A DNA stretch of 64,000 nt from Streptomyces sp. Ag109_O5-10 (GTDB lineage: Bacteria > Actinomycetota > Actinomycetes > Streptomycetales > Streptomycetaceae). Each line of letters begins with the position of its first letter. Within the stretch, counting starts at the first letter, position 1. Position numbers and translations under genes: made by a program. Shown one piece after another: positions 7,583 to 17,026 of this stretch. The notes under the pieces were generated by a model. The model made no database searches and was not told where the DNA came from. It was given only the letters and a program-made list of their open reading frames with translations. The stretch covers positions 8,308,001-8,372,000 of the forward strand of contig NZ_FNTQ01000001.1 of assembly GCF_900105755.1 (NCBI RefSeq). Reading direction: 5' to 3'.

Positions 7583-7842
7583 TCCGGCCACGACCACCGC
7601 CCGCGGGGTCCCTCCTCCCCGGCCGATGCCGGTGCCCGCACGGGGCGCCGCCGACCGGGGGGCCGCCGTTCGGGTGATTCGCGCGCTCCTCTTCCGGGCG
7701 CGAAACCAAGGGAACGCGGGCCTGACGGCTCATGTGGGGCACTCGCTCAAGCCCATGGGACAAGTGGCAGGTACTGCTCTTATCCGGACAAACTGAATCC
7801 GCCGGTTCGTGATCAGGAACATCCCGTTCTCCAGGAGATCGC

Positions 7843-10421
7843 ATGGTGGAACAGTCCTCCGAGGTCGTTTCGGAGCCGGATGAATCTGCCGTCGTCCTGA
7901 CCGGAACCGGCCCCAGGGGGCGGAGACCGAGCGGCGACTCGCGCAGGCACTGGCCGACCTCCTCGACGCCGAGACCGTCCCGGTCGACGGCCACTTCTTC
8001 ACCGACCTCGGTGCGAACTCCCTGGTCATGGCCCAGTTCTGCGCACGAATACGCAAGGCCGCCGACCTGCCCTCGCCGTCCATGCGGGACATCTACCGGT
8101 ACCCCACGATCCGGAGCCTGGCGGCGGCACTCGGCGAGACCGCCCCCGCCCCCGCCGATCCGGTGCCCGCCCCGCAGCCGCCCGAACCGTCGCCGCCACC
8201 GGGCCGGCGCCCCGCCCGGTGGAACCATCTGGTCTGCGGAACCCTCCAGTTGCTCGTCTTCCTGGGCTACTCCCTGCTCTCCGGATACGTCACCGCCACG
8301 GGATACGAGTGGATCGCCACCGGCAAGGGACTGACCGACGTCTATGTGCGGTCGGTGCTCTTCGGAGGCGGCGCGTTCGTGGCGCTGTGCGCCTTCCCCA
8401 TCGTCGCGAAATGGCTGCTCGTCGGCCGCTGGCGCCCCCGCGAGTTCCCCGTCTGGGGCCTGACCTATCTGCGGTTCTGGCTCGTCAAGGCGCTGCTGCA
8501 CGCGAACCCGATGGTCTTCCTCACCGGGACCCCGCTGTACGTGCTCTACCTGCGGGCCCTGGGCGCCCGCATCGGCAAGGGCGTCACGATCCTCTCCCAC
8601 TCCGTGCCCGTCTGCACCGACCTGCTGACCGTCGGCGCGGGCACGGTGATTCGCAAGGACTCCTTCTTCCTCGGCTACCGGGCGCACGCCGGGCACATCC
8701 AGACCGGCCGCATCACCCTCGGCACGAACGCCTTCGTCGGCGAGAAGACCGTCCTGGACATCGACACCTCCGTCGGCGACGGCGCCCAGCTCGGCCACTC
8801 CTCCGCCCTGCACCGGGGCCAGGCGGTCCCGGACGGCGAACGCTGGCACGGATCCCCCGCGGAACCCACCAGGACCGACTACATCCGGATCGCCCCGGCC
8901 GACTGCGGCACCCTGCGCCGCGCCTGGTTCGGCCTCGGCACACTGCTTCAGCTGCTCTTCCTGTACATCCCGCTGGCCGTCGGCGGCGCCTACATGCTGT
9001 TCACCGAAGTACCGCTGATCGGCGAGCGGCTCGACTCGTCCACCGCCGCGCTCGGCTGGTCGGAACTGCTCCCCGACGCGCTGCTGGTCTCCGCCGTACT
9101 GTTCTTCGGGTTCCTCGTCCTCGGACTCGCGGCCCTGTGTACCCTGCCGCGCCTGGTGGGCCTCCTGGTCAAGCCCGACAAGGTGTACCCGCTCTACGGG
9201 TTCCACTACGCGCTGCAGCGGACCACGGCCCGCATGACGAACGTCAGGTTCTTCGCCTGGCTCTTCGGCGACAGCTCCTACATCGTGGGCTACCTCCGCG
9301 GGATCGGATACGACCTGTCGCGGGTCGAGCAGACCGGGTCGAACTTCGGCACCGAGGTGCAGCACGAGACACCCCTGCTGGTCAGCGTCGGCAGCGGGAC
9401 GATGGTGGCCGACGGCCTCTCCGTCCTGAACGCCGACTTCTCCAGCACGTCCTTCCGGCTCTCCCGGGCGTCGATCGGCGCGCACAACTTCCTGGGCAAC
9501 AACATCGCCTACCCGTCGGGCGCCAGGACCGGCGAGAACTGCCTGCTCGCGACCAAGGTGATGGTGCCCATCGACGGCGAGATCCGGGAAGGCGTCGGGC
9601 TGCTCGGCTCACCCTGCTTCGAGATCCCCCGCTCGGTGGACCGCGACGCGAGCTTCGACCATCTCCGGACCGGCGAGACGTTCCGCCGCCGGCTGGCCGC
9701 GAAGAACCGCTACAACCTCCGCTCGATGGCACTGATGCTGTTCGTGCGCTGGCTGCACACCTTCGCGCTCACCCTCTTCGGCCTCGCCTCCGTGGACCTG
9801 TACGGCGTGGTCGGACAGGTGGTCATAGCAGGCTACTTCGCGCTCACGCTCGCCTTCTCCGCCGCCTACTTCGTCCTGGTGGAGCGCTGCCTCGCCTCGT
9901 TCCGCGCGCTGCGCCCCCGGCTGTGCTCCATCTACGACCCGTACTTCTGGTGGCACGAACGGCTGTGGAAGGTCCCGGACCACTTCCTCAACATCTTCAA
10001 CGGAACCCCGTTCAAGAGCCTGGTCTGGCGGCTGCTGGGAGTGCGCATCGGCCGCAGGGTGTTCGACGACGGCTGCTACCTGACCGAGCGGACCCTCGCC
10101 ACCATCGGCGACGACTGCACCCTCAACGCCGGCAGCAAGATCCAGTGCCACTCGCAGGAGGACGGCACCTTCAAGTCCGACGTCACCACGATCGGCGCCG
10201 GCTGCACGCTGGGCGTCTCCGCGCATGTGCACTACGGCGTGACCATGGGCGACGGCGCGGTGCTCGCACCCGACTCCTTCCTCATGAAGGGCGAGGAAGT
10301 CCCCCCGAACGCCCGGTGGGGCGGCAATCCCGCGGTGGACATGCCGGACGGCGGCAGCCGGTCCGCAGGCGTCGCCCGGGCCACGACAGCAGCCGACGCC
10401 GCCACGGCGACCGTGAGCTGA
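7843..10421 (+). CDS. Carrier protein fused to Pls/PosA-type membrane LbH domains (apparent frameshift)
   Basis: ATG 7843 has a strong AGGAG, but its frame must shift between 7884 and about 7926 (natural site: the G run at 7916-7920) to reach the frame that stays open to 10421. In the shifted frame a carrier domain is complete, with the phosphopantetheine Ser in LGANSLVMAQF (codon 8019-8021). Then come TM1-TM2, a left-handed beta-helix domain (C1), TM3-TM4, C2, TM5-TM6 and C3, ending NARWGGNPAVDM. This is the T-TM-C1-C2-C3 order of the C-terminal region of poly-epsilon-lysine synthetase, where the three soluble domains form peptide bonds. No adenylation domain is attached; one is encoded 13 nt downstream. 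A membrane location is predicted. Translation from ATG 8028 would lose most of the carrier domain. Confidence 0.75.
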
Positions 10422-10434
10422 GGAAGGTCATTCG

Positions 10435-13400
10435 ATGGGAACGCGCGTGGAGACGGACCGGGAGTTCTGGACCCGGACACTGACCGCCGGCGGTGCCACC
10501 GCCGTGCCCCGCTGGGTCCGGGAACCGGCGCCGGGAACGGCCGGACACCGGACACCGGTGCCGGACGACGTGACGCGGGCGGTGCGCCAGGCGGCGGTCC
10601 TGCGGGGCCTGCCGGCCGACGTGCTGCTGCTGGCCGCCCACCTCAAGGTGCTGGCCGCGCTCTCCGGCGAGCCGGACGTGGTCACGGGCCTGGTCACCGA
10701 CGCCGGCGGCGAGCCGCTGCCCTGCCGGGTGTCCGTCCCTCCGGGGAACTGGTCCGACCTGCTCACGGCCGCCGCCCACGCCGAGACCGAGGTCTCGGCC
10801 CACCGGGACCACCCGGTGGCGAAGCTGCGAGGCGAACTCGGCCTGACCGAGCCCCCGTACGAAATCGCCTGGGGCCGATTCGGAGTCCAGGCGGCCCACG
10901 CCGACGGGTGTGTCCTGGACGTGCGCTGGTCCGACCGGGACGGCCGGCTGACGCTGCACGTGCGGTACCGCACCGACGTCCTGGACGCCGAGGCCGCCGC
11001 CCGCATCGGCGGCTACCACCTCACCGCGCTGCGGCTGCTCACCGCGGACCCCGATGCCGACCACACCCGGCAGAGCCTGCTCTCCGCAGAGGAACGCTAC
11101 GAGCAGCTGGAAGGCCTGGCCGGGCCGCACCGCCCCCTGCCGGACGCCCGCGCGCACGAACTGTTCGAACAGCGGGTGCGGGCGCACCCGCAGGCCGTGG
11201 CGGCCGTGCACGGCACGCGGGAGTGGACGTACGACGAACTCAACCGCCGCGCCAACCGGCTGGCCCGCGCCCTGCTGGCCCGGGGCCTGGGCCGGGAGGA
11301 CGTGGTCGCCGTCGTCTCCGAGCGCACCCTCGACTGGCTGGCGGCGGTGCTGGCGGTGTTCAAGGCGGGCGGCGTGTACCTGCCGATCGAACCGCATTTC
11401 CCGGCCGGCCGCATCGAGGCCACCCTGTCCCGGGCCGGATGCCGGCTCGCCCTGGCCGAGCCCGGCAGCACCGCCACCCTGGACGGGGCGCTGGCCGGAC
11501 TGCCGGACGTCGAGAAGCTGCCGTTCGACACGGCGTACGCCGAACCGCACGCCGACGACGACCCCCGGATCGGCGTCGACGCCGGTCAACTCGCCTACAT
11601 CTACTTCACCTCCGGCTCCACCGGCGAGCCCAAGGGCGCGATGTGCGAGCACGCGGGCATGCTCAACCACCTCCACGCCAAGATCGACGACCTGGAGATC
11701 GGCGCCGGGACGGTGGTCGCGCAGACCGCCCCGCAGTGCTTCGACATCTCCCTGTGGCAGCTCCTCGCCCCGTTGCTGACGGGCGGGCGGACCCTGCTGG
11801 TCGAGCAGGACGCCATCACGGACGTGGCCCGGTTCACCGACACCCTGGAACGCGGCCGGGTCGGCGTGGCCCAACTCGTGCCGTCGTACCTGGAAGTCGT
11901 GGTCTCCTACCTGGAGCAGCACCCGCGCACCCTGCCGGACCTGCGGTACGTGTCGGTGACCGGCGAGGCGCTGAAACGCGAACTGGTCCAGCGCTGGCTG
12001 GCGGTCCAGCCGGGCATCGGCCTGCTCAACGCCTACGGCCTGACCGAGACGTCCGACGACACCAACCACGAACTCCTGACGGAGGTGCCCGACCGGGTGC
12101 TGCTCGGGCGGCCCGTCAACAACGTCCGCGTCCACGTCGTCGACGAGCACCTGGCACCGGTACCGCTGGGCGCCCCCGGACTCATCGCCTTCTCCGGCGT
12201 CTGCGTGGGCCGCGGATACGTCAACGACCCCGAGCGCACCCGGGAGGCGTACCGCACCGACCCGTACCGGCCGGGCGAACGCCTCTACCTGGGCGGCGAC
12301 TGGGGGCGCTGGCACCCCGGCGGCAAGCTGGAGTTCCTCGGCCGCCGGGACAGCCAGGTCAAGATCCGCGGGTTCCGGATCGAGATCGGCGAGATCGAGA
12401 ACTGCCTGCTGCGGGTGGCCGGCGTACGGGACGGCGCGGTGGTCGTCGCCGAGCGGACCGGCGGCGGCAAGCAGCTCATCGCCTTCTACTCCGGCGACCG
12501 GCAGGACCCGCAGGCCGTGCGCGAGGCGCTCGGCGCGACACTGCCCGCCTACATGGTGCCCTCGGCCTTCCACCGGCAGGACAGCCTGCCGCTGACCGCC
12601 AACGGCAAGATCGACAAGAAGGCCCTCACCAGGCTGGCCGAAGCCGCCCCCGTCGGCGAGGCACAGCGGGCGGCCGGCGAGCCGCACCGGGCCGGCGCGG
12701 CTGAACTCGGCGCGACCGAGCGGAGAGTGGCCACCGCCTGGGCCGAACTGCTGGGGGTGCCGGTGGACCAGATCGGCCGCACCGACCACTTCTTCGACTC
12801 CGGCGGCACTTCCCTGACGGCGGTCAGACTCAGCCTCGCCCTCGACCGCGCGGTGTCCCTGAAGGACATCACCCGGCACCCGGTCCTCGCCGACCTCGCC
12901 GCCCTCCTCGACGGCCCGGCCCGGCAGCGCCCGGAGCTGCTGCTGACCCTGGCGGAGGGGAGCGGCACCCCCGGGAGCGCCCTGGTCTGCTTCCCGTACG
13001 CGGGCGGCAACGCGGTCAACTACCAGCCGATGGCGGGCGCGCTCGCGGGCAGCGGCCTCGCGGTCCTCGCCGTGGACCTGCCCGGCCACAACCTGGCCGA
13101 ACCCCCCGAGCCGTTCGCGTCCGTCGAGGAGGTGGCCGAGCAGGTCGCCGCCGAGATCACGGCACGCGGTCTGACCCGGGTCCTGCTCTGGGGCCACTCC
13201 TCGGGGACCGCACCGGCCGTCGAGACGGCCAGGAGGCTCCAGCGGCGGGGCGTACCCGTGGAACGGCTCTTCCTTGCCGCGCACCTGCTCGGCACCGCCG
13301 CCGAACGGCGCACCGCCGCCACCGAGCTGGCACACCTGAGCGACGCCGACATCGCGGGCCGCCTGGCCGCGGACGGCGGCCACCCCGAACTCGCCGAGCT

Positions 13401-13707
13401 GAACCCGCGGCACGCCGCCCACATCGCCGCCGCCTACCGGCACGACTGCGCCGCGGCCCACCGCTACTTCGGCGCGGCCCTGGAAGCCCCGCCGTCCGCC
13501 AAGCTGTCCGCCCCGGTCTCGGTGGTCGTCGCCGCCGACGACCCGCACACCGCCGGCCACGACCGGCTGCACCGGGACTGGCAGCTCCTTGCCGACCGCG
13601 TCGAGTTGCACGAACTCGCCGACGGCGGCCACCACTTCCTGCGCACTCGCCCCACCGAGGCCGCGCAGGCCGTCCTGACCACCGTCCTCCCCCTCGCCTC
13701 CTCCTGA
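10435..13707 (+). CDS. Single-module NRPS: partial C - A - T - TE, likely Dap-activating
   Basis: Protein of 1090 residues. Residues 1-200 resemble the C-terminal half of a condensation domain and lack the HHxxxDG active site. The adenylation domain spans about 240-720, with TSGSTGEPKG (from residue 392), FDISLWQL and NGKIDKKAL. Next is a carrier domain with Ser793 in GGTSL, and a thioesterase with nucleophile Ser922 in GHSSG and His1066/1067. By-eye alignment to GrsA gives pocket residues D-I-W-Q-S-T-A-D-D-K; the two acidic residues would suit a diamino acid. Neighbouring sbnA/sbnB make Dap the likely substrate (inference). It starts 13 nt after the Pls-like gene with AGGAAGG between. Confidence 0.85.
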   Translation: MGTRVETDREFWTRTLTAGGATAVPRWVREPAPGTAGHRTPVPDDVTRAVRQAAVLRGLPADVLLLAAHLKVLAALSGEPDVVTGLVTDAGGEPLPCRVSVPPGNWSDLLTAAAHAETEVSAHRDHPVAKLRGELGLTEPPYEIAWGRFGVQAAHADGCVLDVRWSDRDGRLTLHVRYRTDVLDAEAAARIGGYHLTALRLLTADPDADHTRQSLLSAEERYEQLEGLAGPHRPLPDARAHELFEQRVRAHPQAVAAVHGTREWTYDELNRRANRLARALLARGLGREDVVAVVSERTLDWLAAVLAVFKAGGVYLPIEPHFPAGRIEATLSRAGCRLALAEPGSTATLDGALAGLPDVEKLPFDTAYAEPHADDDPRIGVDAGQLAYIYFTSGSTGEPKGAMCEHAGMLNHLHAKIDDLEIGAGTVVAQTAPQCFDISLWQLLAPLLTGGRTLLVEQDAITDVARFTDTLERGRVGVAQLVPSYLEVVVSYLEQHPRTLPDLRYVSVTGEALKRELVQRWLAVQPGIGLLNAYGLTETSDDTNHELLTEVPDRVLLGRPVNNVRVHVVDEHLAPVPLGAPGLIAFSGVCVGRGYVNDPERTREAYRTDPYRPGERLYLGGDWGRWHPGGKLEFLGRRDSQVKIRGFRIEIGEIENCLLRVAGVRDGAVVVAERTGGGKQLIAFYSGDRQDPQAVREALGATLPAYMVPSAFHRQDSLPLTANGKIDKKALTRLAEAAPVGEAQRAAGEPHRAGAAELGATERRVATAWAELLGVPVDQIGRTDHFFDSGGTSLTAVRLSLALDRAVSLKDITRHPVLADLAALLDGPARQRPELLLTLAEGSGTPGSALVCFPYAGGNAVNYQPMAGALAGSGLAVLAVDLPGHNLAEPPEPFASVEEVAEQVAAEITARGLTRVLLWGHSSGTAPAVETARRLQRRGVPVERLFLAAHLLGTAAERRTAATELAHLSDADIAGRLAADGGHPELAELNPRHAAHIAAAYRHDCAAAHRYFGAALEAPPSAKLSAPVSVVVAADDPHTAGHDRLHRDWQLLADRVELHELADGGHHFLRTRPTEAAQAVLTTVLPLASS

Positions 13708-13745
13708 CCCGTCACACCCCAGGCGGGCGACCGAAAGGAACCGAG

Positions 13746-14750
13746 ATGCCGTTCTCCTCCCTGGCATCACCGCTCGACGTGGAGCTGCGGCCGGACAAGC
13801 CGGCCCTGCTGTGCGTCGATCCCCCCGACGACCCCCCGAAGTGGGCGGCCGAGCACCGCGAGGCGCTGCGCGCCCAGGTCACCGAGCACGGGGCCCTGGT
13901 CGTCCGCGGCCTCGGACTGCGCGACACCGCCCAGGTCGGTGCCGTCTTCGGACAGCTGGCCGGGGAGCTCATGACGGAGCGGGAGGCCTTCGCTCCCCGT
14001 GAAGCCCACCTGCCCGGCGTGTACGCGTCCACGCCCTGGCCGGCCAACCAGCCCATGTGCATGCACCACGAGCTGAGTTACCAGCTCCAGGTGCCCGGAC
14101 TGATGCTGTTCGCCTGCCGTACCGCGCCCGAGGAGGGCGGGGCGACGGCGGTGGCCGACGCCGAAGAGGTGCTGCAAGCGCTGCCCGCCGGGCTCGTCGA
14201 ACGGTTCGAGCGGGAGGGCTGGATCCTGACCCGCACCTACAACGACGAGATCGGCGCCGGCCTCGCGGAGTCGTTCGGCACCGCCGACCGCGCCGGGATC
14301 GAGCGCTACTGCCGGGCCAACGCCATCGACTTCACCTGGCAGCCCGACGGCACCCTGCGCACCGAACAGCGCCGCAACGCCGTCGTCCGGCACCCGGTCA
14401 CCGGCCGCCGCTGCTGGTTCAACCAGATCGCCTTCCTCAACGAGTGGACCCTCGCCCCCGAGGTCCGCGAGTACCTGGTGGACGTCTACGGGGCCGACGG
14501 GCTGCCGTTCAACACCCGCCACGGCGACGGCAGTCCGGTCGGCGAGGACGTCGTCCGGCTGATCAACAGCACCTACGAGGCACACACCCGGCGCGAGCCC
14601 TGGCACCAGGGTGACCTGCTGCTCGTGGACAACATCCGCACCGCGCACAGCAGAGAGGCCTTCACCGGTGAGCGGCAGGTGCTCGTCGGCATGGGCGAAC
14701 CCGTTCGGCCGGCCGAGGACTGCCCGGCCGTGGAGGCGAGCGAGCGATGA
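13746..14750 (+). CDS. TauD/TfdA-family Fe(II)/2-oxoglutarate oxygenase (SyrP-like)
   Basis: Protein of 334 residues. The metal-binding HxE appears in MCMHHELSYQ, and the distal His and 2-oxoglutarate-binding Arg in NIRTAHSREAFTGERQ. GRRCWFNQIAFLNEW is typical of the SyrP/AmbC/AmbD branch, which hydroxylates amino acids, often while bound to an NRPS carrier protein. It has a GAAAGGA Shine-Dalgarno, and its stop overlaps the next start (ATGA), placing it firmly in the Dap operon. It may oxidise the carrier-bound Dap residue or a precursor; the substrate is not determined. Confidence 0.85.
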   Translation: MPFSSLASPLDVELRPDKPALLCVDPPDDPPKWAAEHREALRAQVTEHGALVVRGLGLRDTAQVGAVFGQLAGELMTEREAFAPREAHLPGVYASTPWPANQPMCMHHELSYQLQVPGLMLFACRTAPEEGGATAVADAEEVLQALPAGLVERFEREGWILTRTYNDEIGAGLAESFGTADRAGIERYCRANAIDFTWQPDGTLRTEQRRNAVVRHPVTGRRCWFNQIAFLNEWTLAPEVREYLVDVYGADGLPFNTRHGDGSPVGEDVVRLINSTYEAHTRREPWHQGDLLLVDNIRTAHSREAFTGERQVLVGMGEPVRPAEDCPAVEASER

Positions 14751-15817
14751 CCGACGTACTGTCCACGGCCGCCCGGGCGGCCCGGCCCGGGCGCGGATCC
14801 GCGCCGACCTTCGCGGTGATCACCGGTGAGCGGGTGCAACGCGCCCTGAGCGGCCGCGAGAAGGAACTCGTGGAGCTGGTCGAGACCGTCTACCGGCTGC
14901 ACGACGCCGGGGACTCGGTCAACCCGCCGTCGTACTTCCTGCGCTTCGAGGACCGGCCGACCTCGCGGATCATCGCGCTGCCCGCCTCCCTCGGCGGGAC
15001 GGTCCAGGTGGACGGCCTGAAGTGGATCTCCAGCTTCCCGGAGAACGTGGGCTCCGGGCTGCCACGGGCCTCCGCGGTGCTGATCCTCAACGACCACGAC
15101 ACCGGCTACCCGTTCGCCTGCCTGGAGAGCTCGATCATCAGCGCCACCAGGACCGCGGCCTCCGCCGCCCTGGCCGCCGACTGGCTCAGCCGCAACCGCA
15201 CCCGCCCCCGCCGGGTCGGCTTCTTCGGCACCGGCCTGATCGCCCGCTACATCCACACCTTCCTGGCCGGCAGCGGCTGGGACTTCGACGAGATCGGCGT
15301 GCACGACCTGTCCGCCGACAGCGCCGGAGGCTTCCGCGGCTACCTGGAACAGACCGGCACCGGCGCGCGGATCACCGTCCACGACAGCGCCGAGGACCTG
15401 GTCCGCGGCAGCGACCTGGTGGTCTTCGCCACCATCGCGGGACAGCCCCACGTCACGGACCCGGCCTGGTTCACCCACAACCCGCTGGTCCTGCACGTGT
15501 CCCTGCGCGACCTCGCCCCCGAGGTCCTCATGGGCGCGGCCAACTTCGTCGACGACGTCGACCACTGCCTGAAGGCCGACACGTCACCCCACCTGGTCGA
15601 ACAGCTCACCGGGAACCGTGACTTCCTCAACGGAACCCTCGGCGACGTCATGGCCGGCCGGGCCGCCCCGCCGCCCGACCGCCCGGTGATCTTCTCGCCC
15701 TTCGGACTCGGCGTCCTCGACCTCGCCGTCGGCAAGTACGTCTACGACGAGGTGTCCCGGGCCGGGGACCTCAGTCTCATCGATGACTTCTTCCACGAAC
15801 TGCGCCGCTACGGCTGA
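14747..15817 (+). CDS. sbnB: SbnB-type N-(2-amino-2-carboxyethyl)-L-glutamate dehydrogenase
   Basis: Protein of 356 residues of the ornithine cyclodeaminase/mu-crystallin family. The Rossmann motif is RRVGFFGTGLIARYI, with GGTVQVDGLKWISSFPENV and AVLILNDHDTGYP in the substrate domain. In staphyloferrin B biosynthesis SbnB uses NAD+ to oxidise the SbnA product and release L-2,3-diaminopropionate and 2-oxoglutarate. The start overlaps the oxygenase stop by 4 nt and sbnA follows by 36 nt; this adjacency separates it from true ornithine cyclodeaminases. Confidence 0.9.
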   Translation: MTDVLSTAARAARPGRGSAPTFAVITGERVQRALSGREKELVELVETVYRLHDAGDSVNPPSYFLRFEDRPTSRIIALPASLGGTVQVDGLKWISSFPENVGSGLPRASAVLILNDHDTGYPFACLESSIISATRTAASAALAADWLSRNRTRPRRVGFFGTGLIARYIHTFLAGSGWDFDEIGVHDLSADSAGGFRGYLEQTGTGARITVHDSAEDLVRGSDLVVFATIAGQPHVTDPAWFTHNPLVLHVSLRDLAPEVLMGAANFVDDVDHCLKADTSPHLVEQLTGNRDFLNGTLGDVMAGRAAPPPDRPVIFSPFGLGVLDLAVGKYVYDEVSRAGDLSLIDDFFHELRRYG

Positions 15818-15853
15818 GGCCGTCGTCCTCGGCCCGGCACCAGGAGGCCCGCC

Positions 15854-16945
15854 GTGCCTGTCATCTCCGCTCCCTACGCCTTCAACGAGGGCGACCTCTA
15901 CGTCGACCTGGAGTCGATCTGCGGACACCCGCTCTACCTGAAGTGCGAGGCCTTCAACTTCGCCGGATCCATCAAACTGAAGGCCGCCAACGAGATGGTG
16001 GAGAACGCCGAGCGGGACGGAATCCTGAAAGCGGACTCCGTCCTGGTCGAGTCCTCCTCCGGCAACCTCGGCGTCGCGCTCAGCATGATCGCCGCGAGCA
16101 AGGGTTACCGGTTCCTGTGCGTGACGGACTCCCGTTGCAACCTGTCGACCAGGCTCCTGATGGAGGCGCTCGGCAGCGAGGTGCACATCGTGGCCGACCA
16201 GGACTCCAACGGCGGGTTCCTGGGCACCCGGATCGAGTACGTCCGCTCGCTGTGCAAGTCGGACGACCGGTACGTGTGGCTCAGCCAGTACACCAACGTG
16301 GGCAACTGGACGGCGCACTACCGCACCACCGGCCCGGAGATAGCCCGCCGGTTCCCGGAACTCGACGTGCTGTTCGTCGGGGCCGGCACCACCGGAACCC
16401 TGATGGGCTGCGCCCGTTACTTCCGCGAGTGGCACCGGCCGGTGCGGATCGTCGCGGTGGACGCGGCCGGTTCGGTGGCGTTCGGCGGCGAGCCGGGCCG
16501 CCGGATGATCCCGGGCCTCGGCATGAGCATGCGCCCGCCGCTGCTCGACGAGTCCTTCGTCGACGAGGTGATCCAGGTGGAGGAGCCGGACACCATCCGG
16601 ATGTGCCACCGCCTGGCCCGGCACGGCTTCCTCTTCGGAGGCTCCACCGGGACCGTGGTCAGCGGCGCGACCGACTGGCTGACCCGGCACGACGCCCGCG
16701 ACCTCACCGCGGTCGCCATCGCACCGGACCTCGGCGAGCGCTACCTCGACACCATCTACCAGACCAACTGGCTGCACGACCTCTACGGCGACCAGGTGCT
16801 GGCCACCGAGGACGGCGACCTGGTGCCCCGCACCGCGGACGACAACCAGGTGCTCGACGCCAGGGGCACCGCGCCGACGAAGCCGCTGCCCCGGGAGCCC
16901 AAGTCGGCCTCCCGTGCACCGGCCCGCCGGCGCACCAGCACCTGA
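15854..16945 (+). CDS. sbnA: SbnA-type N-(2-amino-2-carboxyethyl)-L-glutamate synthase
   Basis: Protein of 363 residues of the cysteine-synthase fold. The PLP lysine is in NFAGSIKLKAA (replacing the PGGSVKDR of cysteine synthases), with the substrate loop ESSSGNLGVALSMIA and a PLP-phosphate loop VGAGTTGTLMG. SbnA condenses O-phospho-L-serine with L-glutamate to the intermediate cleaved by SbnB. It is the last gene of the cluster, with AGGAGG before GTG 15854 and a hairpin after the Arg/Lys-rich C-terminus. Confidence 0.92.
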   Translation: MPVISAPYAFNEGDLYVDLESICGHPLYLKCEAFNFAGSIKLKAANEMVENAERDGILKADSVLVESSSGNLGVALSMIAASKGYRFLCVTDSRCNLSTRLLMEALGSEVHIVADQDSNGGFLGTRIEYVRSLCKSDDRYVWLSQYTNVGNWTAHYRTTGPEIARRFPELDVLFVGAGTTGTLMGCARYFREWHRPVRIVAVDAAGSVAFGGEPGRRMIPGLGMSMRPPLLDESFVDEVIQVEEPDTIRMCHRLARHGFLFGGSTGTVVSGATDWLTRHDARDLTAVAIAPDLGERYLDTIYQTNWLHDLYGDQVLATEDGDLVPRTADDNQVLDARGTAPTKPLPREPKSASRAPARRRTST

Positions 16946-16963
16946 CGGCGGAGCACGCCGGCA

Positions 16964-17007
16964 GCGGCCCCCCGGAGACGCCCACGCGGCGGTACCCGGG
17001 GGGCCGC
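16964..17007. terminator. Bidirectional terminator hairpin
   Basis: GCGGCCCCCCGG pairs perfectly with CCGGGGGGCCGC across a 20-nt loop, between the convergent sbnA and P450 genes. Confidence 0.75.
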
Positions 17008-17026
17008 CGCATGTCGGCCGGCCCGC

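Noticed and set aside
7287..9485. A 732-codon antisense frame over the hypothetical and Pls-like genes
   Set aside because: Shadow of the sense genes; low-complexity composition and no recognisable motif.
10282..13770. A 1162-codon open frame antisense to the NRPS gene
   Set aside because: GC-rich third positions leave the opposite strand open. Its translation is Gly/Arg/Val-rich with no domain, while the sense strand encodes a complete NRPS.
14747..15817. Ornithine cyclodeaminase making proline
   Set aside because: Same fold, but the immediate sbnA neighbour and NRPS context fit SbnB better.
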